NCBI RefSeq assembly: GCF_002217355.1
Contig: NZ_MUHA01000007.1
Span: 369,519 to 433,518, forward strand
DNA length: 64,000 nucleotides
Direction: 5' to 3'
From: Flavobacterium oncorhynchi
GTDB lineage: Bacteria; Bacteroidota; Bacteroidia; Flavobacteriales; Flavobacteriaceae
The translations under genes and the position numbers were made by a program. The notes below the pieces were generated by a model. That model did not search any database. It saw only the letters and a program-made list of their open reading frames with translations, and had not been told where the DNA came from. Shown in pieces: positions 42,130-51,253 of this stretch; positions within the stretch are counted from its first letter, which is position 1, and every line of letters starts with the position of its first letter.

Positions 42130-42253
42130 ATTCTTTGGTTTTTACTTTTGATTCACATTTGAATTGAATTCTTATTTGTTGTGCGATGTAAAAATAAAAC
42201 TTTGAGATATCAATACAGGTGTGCTTGTATTGAAGTAAAATTTAAACCGTTTT

Positions 42254-43654
42254 ATGACCGAAAAAGAAACAGATAACAACGAGAACTTATTTGATCCTTT
42301 GGCATCAAAAGCAGAACGCTACGATAAAGGCGCAGCGATCAGAAAAGACGTGCCTCGTTCTTCTCATCAAGAATGGTCAGCTCCCAAAGATCGAGAAGAT
42401 CCAATTGCAATTTTAATAAAAACCAGCATTGGTCGAATTGAAGATTTGCTGCCCATTCGATATCGAAGAATGATTGAGTCTCCTTTTGCATTTTATAGAG
42501 GTGCGGCGGCAATTATGGCCGCGGATTTAGTTAACACCCCAAATGCCGGAATATATTTACAGCTTTGCGGTGATTGTCATTTAATGAATTTTGGCGGTTT
42601 TGCAACTCCAGAACGTAAATTGGTCTTTGATATAAATGATTTTGATGAAACCTTTCCTGGCCCTTGGGAATGGGATGTTAAAAGACTCGCTGCAAGTTTT
42701 GCAATAGCGGGAAAATGGAGGAAATTTTCAAATAAAATAAGTAAAGAATTTGCCTGGCATGTTGCAGACAGTTATAAAAGACACATGCTTGAATACAGTA
42801 AATTATCGGCACTTCAAATTTGGTATGCCGATATTGATTTGGCAGAACTTATTGAATTAGGAAAAGATGAAGAGTTAAAAGAGTTTCAGCAAAAACGAAT
42901 AAAAAAAGCGGCTGAATCTACAGCGCATGAAAAAGAGTTTGCAAAAATGACTTATCTAGATGGGGTTAGAGCAAAAATAAAAGATGATCCACCATTGATT
43001 TATCATCCATCTGGAACAGATCAAAACTATACTTTAAGAGAAGTAAAATTAATTCATAAACGATATGTAGAATCGCTTCCTGAAGATAAGCAGATTTTAT
43101 TAAGCCGATATACCATACATGATTTTGCGATAAAAGTGGTTGGTGTGGGAAGTGTTGGAACACTTTGCGGAATCAGTTTATTAATGTCTGCAACTGGAGA
43201 ACCTATTTTTTTACAATTTAAAGAAGCCAGACAAAGTGTTTTGGAACCCAATGTAAAAATTAAAGGAAAATACAAGCATCAGGGAGAGCGAATTGTAATG
43301 GGACAAAAGTTAATGCAGTCGGCTTCAGATATGTTTTTAGGATGGACAAATGATGATAGAGGCAGGTTTTTTTATATCCGTCAGCTTAGAGATGCCAAAA
43401 TAAAACCTGTTATCGAAATAATGAAAGCAGAAAACATGGCCGATTATGCAAAAGCCTGCGGATGGGCGCTTGCAAGAGCTCATGCGAGATCAGGAGATCC
43501 GTCGATATTGTCGGGATATATAGGGAACAACGATGAATTTGCGAATGCAATTTCAAAATTTTCGATTTCATATGCCCATCAAAACGAATTGGATTATAAC
43601 AAATTGGTTGAAGCAGTAAAAGAAGGAAGATTGCCTATTTCGGCAGAAATATAA
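42254..43654 (+). CDS. DUF2252 family protein
   Basis: Cytoplasmic protein of 466 aa. The segment YRGAAAIMAADL near residue 76, GDCHLMNFGGFATPERKLVF near 97-116 and DINDFDETFPGPWEWDVKRL near 118-137 are the defining motifs of DUF2252. Their D-x-H/N-x-x-N and DxxD pattern recalls the aminoglycoside-phosphotransferase/kinase-like fold. Function is unknown. It lies between a porin-like gene and a DUF2092 gene in the same orientation. Confidence 0.88.
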   Translation: MTEKETDNNENLFDPLASKAERYDKGAAIRKDVPRSSHQEWSAPKDREDPIAILIKTSIGRIEDLLPIRYRRMIESPFAFYRGAAAIMAADLVNTPNAGIYLQLCGDCHLMNFGGFATPERKLVFDINDFDETFPGPWEWDVKRLAASFAIAGKWRKFSNKISKEFAWHVADSYKRHMLEYSKLSALQIWYADIDLAELIELGKDEELKEFQQKRIKKAAESTAHEKEFAKMTYLDGVRAKIKDDPPLIYHPSGTDQNYTLREVKLIHKRYVESLPEDKQILLSRYTIHDFAIKVVGVGSVGTLCGISLLMSATGEPIFLQFKEARQSVLEPNVKIKGKYKHQGERIVMGQKLMQSASDMFLGWTNDDRGRFFYIRQLRDAKIKPVIEIMKAENMADYAKACGWALARAHARSGDPSILSGYIGNNDEFANAISKFSISYAHQNELDYNKLVEAVKEGRLPISAEI

Positions 43655-43680
43655 TTTTCGTTAATTAAATAATTGTAAGT

Positions 43681-44421
43681 ATGAGTAAAAAAATTATGTT
43701 TTTAATCGGTTTTGCTATTATAACAATTACAATGCAAAGCCAGACAACAAGAATTGATTCTGCAGCAGTTTATATTTTGCATAGAACTACAGAATCATTG
43801 CAATACATAAAATCATGCAGCTTTAAATCGATAATGACTTATGATATTTCTAATGAAAGTCTGGGATTAATTAAGCATTCGATAAATGAAAAAGTTTCGA
43901 TCAAATTTCCAGACAAATTAAAAATTACTTCAACTGGAGATAAAGGAAACAGAAGTTTATGGTATAACGGCAAGAGTTTATACTATTATTCTTTTGATAA
44001 TAATACTTATGCAACTGCAGCGGCACCAAAAACGGTTATAGAAACGATTGATGAAACCAGCAAAAAATTTGGAATTGAATTTCCTGCAGCCGATTTTTTC
44101 TACGAAACATTCTTAGATGATCTTAAGGCAGAAAAAGGAAATTTAATTTATTTAGGCAAAACTATTATTGATGACAAAGAATGTTTTCATATTGCAGGTG
44201 CAGATACAAACAAAAGTTTTCAATTCTGGATTGGAAGCGATGATTTTTTCCTGCCTGTGAAAATGGTAATAGTTTATAGTAATGACAAAGACAAACCTCA
44301 ATATGAAGCAGTATACAAAGATTGGGTTGTAAATCCAGATTTCCCCGATTATATGTTTGAATTTGCAGCTCCGCCAAAGGCAGTAAAAGTTCCCTTTAAG
44401 GAAAGAGAGACAAAAAAATAA
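43681..44421 (+). CDS. DUF2092-type periplasmic protein
   Basis: Exported protein of 246 aa with a signal peptide (hydrophobic IMFLIGFAIITITM near residues 5-18). The mature part has phrases such as DKLKITSTGDKGNRSLWYNGKS and DFFLPVKMVIVY that resemble the LolA/LolB-like fold of DUF2092 proteins, which bind hydrophobic ligands. It follows DUF2252 after 26 bases and precedes the DUF6515 gene after 20 bases, so the three form one transcription unit. The DUF2092-DUF6515 pairing is recurrent in Bacteroidota as I recall it. Confidence 0.72.
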   Translation: MSKKIMFLIGFAIITITMQSQTTRIDSAAVYILHRTTESLQYIKSCSFKSIMTYDISNESLGLIKHSINEKVSIKFPDKLKITSTGDKGNRSLWYNGKSLYYYSFDNNTYATAAAPKTVIETIDETSKKFGIEFPAADFFYETFLDDLKAEKGNLIYLGKTIIDDKECFHIAGADTNKSFQFWIGSDDFFLPVKMVIVYSNDKDKPQYEAVYKDWVVNPDFPDYMFEFAAPPKAVKVPFKERETKK

Positions 44422-44441
44422 TCATCTAAAATTCTACCGTT

Positions 44442-45191
44442 ATGAAATTAGATTTACTAAAACATATAAAAGTATTTGTTGTTGCTATAATATTTGTAAT
44501 AATGCTGATTGTTCCAGAATCTGCAAATGCACAACGATTTGGTCATTTTACACCTCATGCAGTGATGCCGAGACCAATGCCCATACATCCGCCATCACCA
44601 CGGCCAATTCCTCCTACGCCTAGACCAATACCTCCAGGGCCGCGTCCAATTCCGCCCGGACCGCGACCAATACCTCCGCATCCTTATCCTAGGCCATTGC
44701 CACTGCCGCCGTTTCATCCTTATCCGGTGCCTTATCCTTACATATATCATCCGTTTGTTCCTTACTATTGGGGGCCAACGTGGTATCCAATTGGCTTTTT
44801 TGCAGCCACATTAACTACAGCAGCAATTGTAATTTCGGTTGAGGATAATCAATACAATTATGATGATGGAGTTTATTATGTAAAAGATTCAGGCGGTTAC
44901 AAAGTAGTTCCAGCACCGTTGGGAGCAACTATTTCTGAATTGCCCAAAGGTTATGTAACCATTAATGTGTCTGGTGTCGACTATTATTACTATGGAGGAA
45001 CTTATTATTCTAAAGATACGTCAAAATACAAAGTAGTAAATGCGCCGGTAGGAGCTATAGTTACGCATTTGCCAGAAGGATCTGAAGAGAAAACAATAGA
45101 CGGGCAAAAATATATGATTTATAATAATGTTTACTATCAGCCAATTTCAAAAGACGGCCAAGATAGTTATGTAGTTGTACAAGGTAAATAG
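44442..45191 (+). CDS. DUF6515-type proline-rich membrane protein
   Basis: Protein of 249 aa: signal or anchor segment (about 10-29), then a proline-rich stretch (about 38-107) built on repeats of PRPIPPGPRPIPP, a hydrophobic segment (about 113-131), and a C-terminal domain with two imperfect repeats of YYxKDxxxYKVVxAPxGAxxxxLPxG (about 145-172 and 185-212). This is the DUF6515 architecture. The proline region probably spans the periplasm or cell wall. Function unknown. Confidence 0.75.
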   Translation: MKLDLLKHIKVFVVAIIFVIMLIVPESANAQRFGHFTPHAVMPRPMPIHPPSPRPIPPTPRPIPPGPRPIPPGPRPIPPHPYPRPLPLPPFHPYPVPYPYIYHPFVPYYWGPTWYPIGFFAATLTTAAIVISVEDNQYNYDDGVYYVKDSGGYKVVPAPLGATISELPKGYVTINVSGVDYYYYGGTYYSKDTSKYKVVNAPVGAIVTHLPEGSEEKTIDGQKYMIYNNVYYQPISKDGQDSYVVVQGK

Positions 45192-45294
45192 AAAAGGTTC
45201 AATTGCTAATTTAATTTGCTTTAGAAAATGAATGTTTGGTAAAAATAAGTAAGAATATTTTGCAAACAATTATGTTAAATTAAATAAAATAATT

Positions 45295-45302
45295 TATCTT
45301 TG
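45295..45302 (+). promoter_or_regulatory. -7 box upstream of the DUF4136 gene
   Basis: TATCTTTG is an exact TAnnTTTG box; a suitable -33 TTG is not evident. It would give a leader of about 140 nt, which is long for this organism; no known riboswitch is recognised. Confidence 0.4.
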
Positions 45303-45445
45303 AGAGTGTAAAAATAAGCTGTTTACGAAAAATTAACATTGGTAACATACAGTTTAAGAGTTATATAGACGTTCATTCTCAGATTTTTCGGAATTTTAAT
45401 AATTTGAAGTTAAACTAATTTAATCATTAATTTAAATACCATACT

Positions 45446-46024
45446 ATGAATATTAAAAGAACAAATCTTCGCATAATCCCAATGATAGTATTGGGCTTAC
45501 TTTATAGCTGCTCCCCAACAGTAAAAGTTACAACCGATTATGATCATGCCGCAAATTTTAGTGAATACAAAACTTTTGCAGTTTATGATTTAAAAACACA
45601 ACAAGGTCAAGTAAACCAACTAAATATTGACCGAGTTACGAAAGCAATTCGTGCTGAAATGATCTCAAAAGGATTTACTGAAAGTTCAAATCCTGACTTA
45701 AAAGTAAATGCTGTTTCAATCTTAAAAAATAAAACCTCAGTTTCTGCTAATACAGATTTTTATGGATATGGCGGAATGTATCGTCCATATGGATATTGGG
45801 GAGGCGGTGCAATGATGGGCGGCGCAAACACAACATTTAATAGTTATGATTATGTTGATGGCTCATTAGTCATTGATATAGTTTCTACAAAAACAGACAA
45901 ACTGGTTTGGCAAGGCATAGGAAATGCTGAAATAGACAATAAACCAGATAATCCTGAAGAATTTATTAATAGTTCGATTAAAAAAATATTAGCAGGATTT
46001 CCTCCCGGCTTAGCAAAAAAATAG
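45446..46024 (+). CDS. DUF4136 lipoprotein
   Basis: Lipoprotein of 192 aa with signal MNIKRTNLRIIPMIVLGLLY followed by SCSPT (lipobox LYSC). The motif VKVTTDYDHAANFSEYKTFAVYD right after the signal is the hallmark of DUF4136, and a glycine/tyrosine-rich stretch (GYGGMYRPYGYWGGGAMMGG type) lies near 110-130. Such proteins are outer-membrane-associated and of unknown function. It has its own upstream region and a terminator-like hairpin downstream. Confidence 0.85.
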   Translation: MNIKRTNLRIIPMIVLGLLYSCSPTVKVTTDYDHAANFSEYKTFAVYDLKTQQGQVNQLNIDRVTKAIRAEMISKGFTESSNPDLKVNAVSILKNKTSVSANTDFYGYGGMYRPYGYWGGGAMMGGANTTFNSYDYVDGSLVIDIVSTKTDKLVWQGIGNAEIDNKPDNPEEFINSSIKKILAGFPPGLAKK

Positions 46025-46042
46025 CTTTGAAATTTATTTTTT

Positions 46043-46084
46043 ATAACAGCTGTACTTTTCGTTTAGTATAAGTGCAGCTGTTAT
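46043..46084 (+). terminator. Terminator after the DUF4136 gene
   Basis: Arms ATAACAGCTG and CAGCTGTTAT are exact reverse complements, with inner ACTT/AAGT pairing possible. Confidence 0.65.
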
Positions 46085-46167
46085 GAAAATGTAAACTGTA
46101 ACCCTTTTTTAAGTATTTAGATACTCAAGAAAAAAGGAAGATATTCATTATATTAAGCTTAAAGCGT

Positions 46168-47361
46168 ATGGCCGATATAGTACTTTCAATTTTCTTTTTT
46201 ATAGCAGCAATGGTTGGTTTTGCAACCTCTTTTATGGTTCTGTTTTCAAAGAGAAACTACTCAAAAAGTTTTTTCTTAGGCTTATTTTTGTTCAGCCTGA
46301 CCGTTGTCAGTATTTACAATTTCTATTTATCGGCAAATATTTTTAAAGCCTTTCCAGATTTATTTATGATTACAAAATCGTTTATTTTTCTGGCTGCTCC
46401 CAGTGCATTTTTATATGTTAGAAGTATATTGTTTCCAGAGATCGTTTTTAAAAAATTTGACTGGCTTCATTTTGTACCTTTTGTCATTTACTTTTTGCTG
46501 ACAGTTTTAGTGTGGATAGGAAATTATAGTGATAGTAATTTTATTGTTTATGTTTCTGCCAAAGTCAACAGTCCTTTCTCAATTCTGAGTTTAGGTACTT
46601 GGTTGATGTATGCTTTTTGTCAGACCATGATGATTTTAAATTATGACTTAGAAAAATTTAAAGGCAATCATCTTCATAAAATAAAGACCTTAAAATGGAT
46701 CAGAATTTATAATTTGATGATCTTGTTTTTATTCTCGACTCTTTTTGTGCATTTCTTTTTGATTAATAAGGCAGGTACTATCGATTTTTCCTGCTGTGTT
46801 TTAATTTCATTGGTTCTTATTTTTACTGTTGGGTGGCTTTATTTTACACCTCATATTTTTTATGATAAAAATACAGTTGATACTCTTGATTTTGTTGAGG
46901 ATGGTTTAATTACTGTTGCATCTCGAGAGGTAAAAAATACATTGCCTATTGTTAAGGAGTTAACGCCAGAAAAAAAACAAATCTATATAACTAAATTAGA
47001 AAGCATATTTGATGCGAAAAAACTCTTTTTGAAAAAAGATTTAGTGATTCGTGATGTAGCTGATGAAACAGGAATTTCAGTTAACAATCTTTCTAATTTA
47101 ATTAATTCAGAATTTAATCTTCATTTTCAAGACTACATTAATTTAAAAAGAATTGAGTTTTTTAAAGAAAAAATCAATGACTCTGACTGGAAGGGTTTAT
47201 CATTAGAAGGAATGGCATGGGCTTCGGGATTTAAATCTCGAACAACTTGTTTTAGAGCTTTTATTAAGCATACCGGAAAATCTCCTTCAGAATATTTTAG
47301 AGTTATCAGAATTAGTCCTGAAAAGTCACCTTCCTATTTTTTAAAACAGTCTCCAAACTAA
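46168..47361 (+). CDS. Membrane-anchored AraC-type transcriptional regulator
   Basis: Protein of 397 aa. Residues about 1-235 contain seven hydrophobic segments; residues about 270-390 form an AraC-type DNA-binding domain (VIRDVADETGISVNNLSNLI for helix-turn-helix 1, then LEGMAWASGFKSRTTCFRAF for helix-turn-helix 2). This layout is common in Bacteroidota regulators that sense membrane or external signals. It sits between two outer-membrane protein genes and may control them or the sulfatase cluster (inference). Confidence 0.85.
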   Translation: MADIVLSIFFFIAAMVGFATSFMVLFSKRNYSKSFFLGLFLFSLTVVSIYNFYLSANIFKAFPDLFMITKSFIFLAAPSAFLYVRSILFPEIVFKKFDWLHFVPFVIYFLLTVLVWIGNYSDSNFIVYVSAKVNSPFSILSLGTWLMYAFCQTMMILNYDLEKFKGNHLHKIKTLKWIRIYNLMILFLFSTLFVHFFLINKAGTIDFSCCVLISLVLIFTVGWLYFTPHIFYDKNTVDTLDFVEDGLITVASREVKNTLPIVKELTPEKKQIYITKLESIFDAKKLFLKKDLVIRDVADETGISVNNLSNLINSEFNLHFQDYINLKRIEFFKEKINDSDWKGLSLEGMAWASGFKSRTTCFRAFIKHTGKSPSEYFRVIRISPEKSPSYFLKQSPN

Positions 47362-47418
47362 AAAGAATTATCTGCCTAGATTGAATTTGAAGAAGTACTA
47401 AATTTAAATTAAGAGATT

Positions 47419-48384
47419 ATGACAACGAAATTTAATAGTTACAGACAAATAAGATCGACACTGACATTACTTCTTTTATTTGTTTCTTTTTCAGGGTATT
47501 CACAACTAAAAGGCGGACATATACTAGGTTCATCTGGATTACAGTCTGGTACTCAGGCTCCAGCTAATACTTTGAGTTTGTATGTGCCTGGGTATTTTTA
47601 TGAAGCCGGTTCTTTAAGAAATTCTGATGGTGATAAATCAATTGCAAATCCAGATATCAATATGTTTTTAACAGGTGTTGGGGCAAATTATGTAAGTGAT
47701 TTTAAAATTTTAGGAGCTAATTACGGAGCAACAATTTTAGTAGCTTTTGCATCAAATACTATTCAAGGCAGTTATGTCGACTCAAAAAGCTCTTTTGCAT
47801 TTACAGATATGCTTGTGCAGCCAATTCAATTAGGCTGGCATAATAAAAGAGCAGATTTTGTTTTTAGTTATCAATTATATCTTCCAACAGGAAAATATGA
47901 ACTAGGAGCAAGTGATAATAGCGGACTTGGAATGTTTATGAATGAACTTTCGGCAGGAACAACCTTGTTTTTTAATGATAAAAAAACGTTTCATTTTTCA
48001 GCTTTAGCGGCTTACGAAATGAATGGTAAAAAGAAAGACACTAACATAAAAACAGGAGATATTTTAAGTATTGAAGGCGGTTTAGGCAAAACATTTTATA
48101 TGATGAATGCAGAGAAAACCGCTCCAAAAGGTATACTTAATGCGGGATTAATTTATTATTTACAGTATAAAGTATCACATGATGAAATTCCAGCCGGAAC
48201 GCTGCTGCTTGAACCAAGCAAAGACAGAGTTGGAGCAATTGGTGCCGAGGTAAATTATTTTCATATTGGCTGTAAAACTACAGCAGGATTACGATGGGTT
48301 TCAGAGATTGGTGCTGTAAACAGATTTCAAGGAAATACATTTTTTCTAACATTGGCTCATGTCTTCAGCTTTGCAAAAGAATAG
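47419..48384 (+). CDS. Outer-membrane transporter of the phenol meta-pathway/SphA-like type
   Basis: Protein of 321 aa with a signal peptide (cleaved near SGYSQ, about residue 29). The mature part begins with a glycine-rich strand (GGHILGSSGLQSGTQAPANT) and repeats aromatic-ended beta strands, ending in FFLTLAHVFSFAKE, a barrel-closing C-terminal strand. It resembles COG4313-type proteins annotated as MetA-pathway-of-phenol-degradation or SphA-like transporters. Likely a porin for hydrophobic compounds; substrate unknown. Confidence 0.68.
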   Translation: MTTKFNSYRQIRSTLTLLLLFVSFSGYSQLKGGHILGSSGLQSGTQAPANTLSLYVPGYFYEAGSLRNSDGDKSIANPDINMFLTGVGANYVSDFKILGANYGATILVAFASNTIQGSYVDSKSSFAFTDMLVQPIQLGWHNKRADFVFSYQLYLPTGKYELGASDNSGLGMFMNELSAGTTLFFNDKKTFHFSALAAYEMNGKKKDTNIKTGDILSIEGGLGKTFYMMNAEKTAPKGILNAGLIYYLQYKVSHDEIPAGTLLLEPSKDRVGAIGAEVNYFHIGCKTTAGLRWVSEIGAVNRFQGNTFFLTLAHVFSFAKE

Positions 48385-48455
48385 TTTAAGAAACTAATTG
48401 CAGGTTAAATGGTTGATACTTTTTTATAAAATCGATAATCTTAAAATTAATTTAA

Positions 48456-49643
48456 ATGAAAAAAAACTATTCAGATTCAGTGATAAAAAACAGATTTTTT
48501 TTTCAGAAATTAATTTTCATTTTTACATTTTGCCTTTTTTCGTGTCATACAATTATGGGACAAAAACAGCATATAAGTGTAAAAGATTCTCTAGATGGAG
48601 CTTTTGATTTGAGCGATTATATAATTTATGCACATGGTTTTATTGTAGTGCCAACTGTTATTACCGAACCCGCTTTGGGTGGAATAGGAGGAGCATTAGT
48701 GCCAATTTTCCTTAAAAAACGCCCGCCGGTAATAGATGAAAACGAAAAAAAGCGATTTATAAATCCAGATATAACAGGCGGAATTGGTATGTATACGGGA
48801 AATAAAAGTTGGATGGCAGGAGCTTTTCGTTCAGGTACATTAGTCAACTCTCGAATATTATACCGCGTTATGGCAGGTTACGGCGATATGAATTTATCAT
48901 TTTACGAAAACAATCTGCCAAATGGAAAAGATCAGGAATTCAAACTCAATTTTAGATCTACTGTTTTCTATACACAATGGCTAAAGCAGTTTAGAAACGC
49001 AAAATGGAGTGCTGGGCCGCAGTATCTTTTTTTAAATTCTAAAATAAATTTACCAGACATAAATATTCCTCCGCCATTTGTTCTGCCAGGAGATATTAAA
49101 AGTACCGTAAGTCAGCTTGGAGCTGCCATTCAGTTTGATGGACGCGATAATATATTTACGCCAGATAAAGGGATAAGACTGCAGTCAGACTTTTTTTGGT
49201 CAGATGATGCAATAGGAAGCGATTATGATGCGTGGCGCGTTAATTTATCGGCAATAGGTTATTATCCTTTAACTAAAAAATTAATTGGCGGGCTTAGGAT
49301 AGAAGGAGAGCAGGCGTTTGGAAGTCCGCCTTTTTATCTTCGTCCAGGTATTAATTTAAGAGGAATTCCTGCTGCTCGATATCAAGGAAAAACCAGTATT
49401 GTAACCGAAGGAGAATTACGATGGGATTTGTACCGAAGATGGAGTTTAATGGGATTTGGCGGCGTAGCAAGCGCATTTAATGATTGGGATAAAGCTTTTG
49501 CAAAACCTGTAGTTTACAGCTACGGAACAGGATTTAGATACTTAGTTGCCAGAAAGTTTAAACTCAGAATGGGAGTTGACGTTGCAAAAGGTCCGGAAGA
49601 TTGGGCTTATTATATTGTTTTTGGCAGTAATTGGTTAAGATAA
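48456..49643 (+). CDS. BamA/TamA-family outer-membrane protein
   Basis: Protein of 395 aa. A signal region precedes residue 40 (FIFTFCLFSCHTIMGQ). The C-terminal two thirds resemble the D15/surface-antigen barrel: QFDGRDNIFTPDKGIRLQSD near 228-247, PFYLRPGINLRGIPAARYQG near 290-309 (the conserved R-G-x-x motif of the barrel), and WAYYIVFGSNWLR at the C-terminal end. No POTRA repeats are evident, so it is not BamA itself. It may act in outer-membrane insertion or transport. Confidence 0.78.
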   Translation: MKKNYSDSVIKNRFFFQKLIFIFTFCLFSCHTIMGQKQHISVKDSLDGAFDLSDYIIYAHGFIVVPTVITEPALGGIGGALVPIFLKKRPPVIDENEKKRFINPDITGGIGMYTGNKSWMAGAFRSGTLVNSRILYRVMAGYGDMNLSFYENNLPNGKDQEFKLNFRSTVFYTQWLKQFRNAKWSAGPQYLFLNSKINLPDINIPPPFVLPGDIKSTVSQLGAAIQFDGRDNIFTPDKGIRLQSDFFWSDDAIGSDYDAWRVNLSAIGYYPLTKKLIGGLRIEGEQAFGSPPFYLRPGINLRGIPAARYQGKTSIVTEGELRWDLYRRWSLMGFGGVASAFNDWDKAFAKPVVYSYGTGFRYLVARKFKLRMGVDVAKGPEDWAYYIVFGSNWLR

Positions 49644-49681
49644 AAAAATATGTAAGAAGTTACTTTTTAAAAATATAATAC

Positions 49682-49717
49682 AAAAGCCTCTGTAGACATC
49701 TCTATAGAGGCTTTTTG
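49682..49717 (+). terminator. Terminator after the BamA/TamA-like gene
   Basis: Stem AAAAGCCTCT...AGAGGCTTTTT with a T run, about 40 bases after the stop codon. Confidence 0.85.
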
Positions 49718-49854
49718 TAATAAATACTTTGATAATAAGAGATATTAAGAAAAAATTAACAGTTGTGTTTCGCACAAATACTTTAATATTTAATTGTTTT
49801 GTAACAAAAATATAATACAGGCTACTAATTAGTCAACTATTTAAATCATTGATT

Positions 49855-51051
49855 ATGTATAAAATTACGATGAAATCAGTTTTCGTTGCGTCAGCATTTT
49901 TGGTTGGTGTGAGCAGCTGTTTTGCGCAAGACATTTTGGTAAATTCATTAAAGCTGAATGCAAGTGATAAAAGTAAAGAGAACTTTAAATTCACTGAAGT
50001 AATTAACTTAGGAACAACTTCTGTAAAATCTCAAGGATCATCTGGAACTTGTTGGAGTTACTCAACAAACTCATTTTTAGAATCAGAAATGATTCGTTTA
50101 GGAAAACAACCAGTAGAGTTGTCGCAAATTTTTTCTGCAAGAAATGTTTATGTAGAAAAAGGAGTGAATTATGTTCGTATGCATGGAGCGATTTCTTTAG
50201 GTGATGGTGGTGCTTTGCATGATGTAATTAATATGTACAAAAAATACGGAACTGTTCCTAGAGAAGTTTATACAGGATTAAACTACGGTACAGATAAAAA
50301 TAAATTTGGTGAAATGGGAGCTTTAATCGAAGCAGTTCTTGCAGCGGTAGTTAAAAACCCAAATGGAGAATTAACGCCAAACTGGCAAAAAGCATATGCA
50401 GCTGTTATTGATTCTTATTTAGGAAAAGTACCGGATAATTTTAATTATAAAGGAAAAAATTACACACCACAATCTTTCGCTAAAGAAGTAGTTGGAATTA
50501 ATCCAGATGAGTATATCGAAATGTCATCATTTACAACATCTCCATATTACCAAAAAACAACTATGATGGTGCCAGACAACTGGTCATTAGATCAAGTTTA
50601 CAACGTAAAAGTAAACGATATGACAGATGTAATTGATAATGCTTTGAAAAAAGGATACACAGTTGCATGGGCGACAGATGTGAGCGAGAAAAGTTTCAGC
50701 TGGAAAAATGGTGTAGCATACGTTGCAACAAAGAAATTTGATGACATGACAGCCGAAGAAAAAGCAGATATGTTTAACGGGCCAAAAGCAGAACCGGAAA
50801 TCACTCCAGAAATGCGTCAAACAGCGTTTGATAACTACACAACAACAGACGACCACGGAATGCACATTATTGGTCTAGCAAAAGATCAAACAGGAAAAGA
50901 ATATTATATCGTAAAAAATTCTTGGGGAGAAACAAACGACTATAAAGGTTTCTTGTTTGTAACTAAGAATTTCGTAAAATATAAAACTACTGCCTTAATG
51001 GTAAATAAAGGTGGAATTCCAACTGACATTGCTAAGAAGTTAGGAGTGTAA
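49855..51051 (+). CDS. Exported C1-family cysteine peptidase (bleomycin hydrolase/PepC type)
   Basis: Papain-like peptidase of 398 aa, start taken at the ATG at 49855 (an alternative at 49870). A signal peptide ends near SSCFAQ (about residue 25). Catalytic Cys66 lies in SQGSSGTCWSYS, His near 335 in TDDHGMHIIG and Asn near 354 in IVKNSWGE. The order and spacing match PepC/bleomycin hydrolase rather than classical papain. Exported members in Bacteroidota probably degrade peptides in the periplasm. It is followed by a strong terminator. Confidence 0.9.
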   Translation: MYKITMKSVFVASAFLVGVSSCFAQDILVNSLKLNASDKSKENFKFTEVINLGTTSVKSQGSSGTCWSYSTNSFLESEMIRLGKQPVELSQIFSARNVYVEKGVNYVRMHGAISLGDGGALHDVINMYKKYGTVPREVYTGLNYGTDKNKFGEMGALIEAVLAAVVKNPNGELTPNWQKAYAAVIDSYLGKVPDNFNYKGKNYTPQSFAKEVVGINPDEYIEMSSFTTSPYYQKTTMMVPDNWSLDQVYNVKVNDMTDVIDNALKKGYTVAWATDVSEKSFSWKNGVAYVATKKFDDMTAEEKADMFNGPKAEPEITPEMRQTAFDNYTTTDDHGMHIIGLAKDQTGKEYYIVKNSWGETNDYKGFLFVTKNFVKYKTTALMVNKGGIPTDIAKKLGV

Positions 51052-51078
51052 GTTTACTTCAAACTTTTGAAAAATAAG

Positions 51079-51112
51079 AAAGCGCTGCAATAGAATTTGC
51101 AGCGCTTTTTTT
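51079..51112 (+). terminator. Terminator after the C1 peptidase gene
   Basis: Stem AAAGCGCTGCAA/TTGCAGCGCTTT with loop TAGAAT and a T run. Confidence 0.92.
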
Positions 51113-51253
51113 GTACTATTTTGTTGCTGCTTTTGGGCGTGATTCTGCATTTGAACGTTTTTTGACGTAGTTTGTAGTGATATTAAAGTAAAAAGTTTGT
51201 AATGCGGTACCTTTATATAGTATTACGACCCTTTTAATCAAAATCAATTCGTC

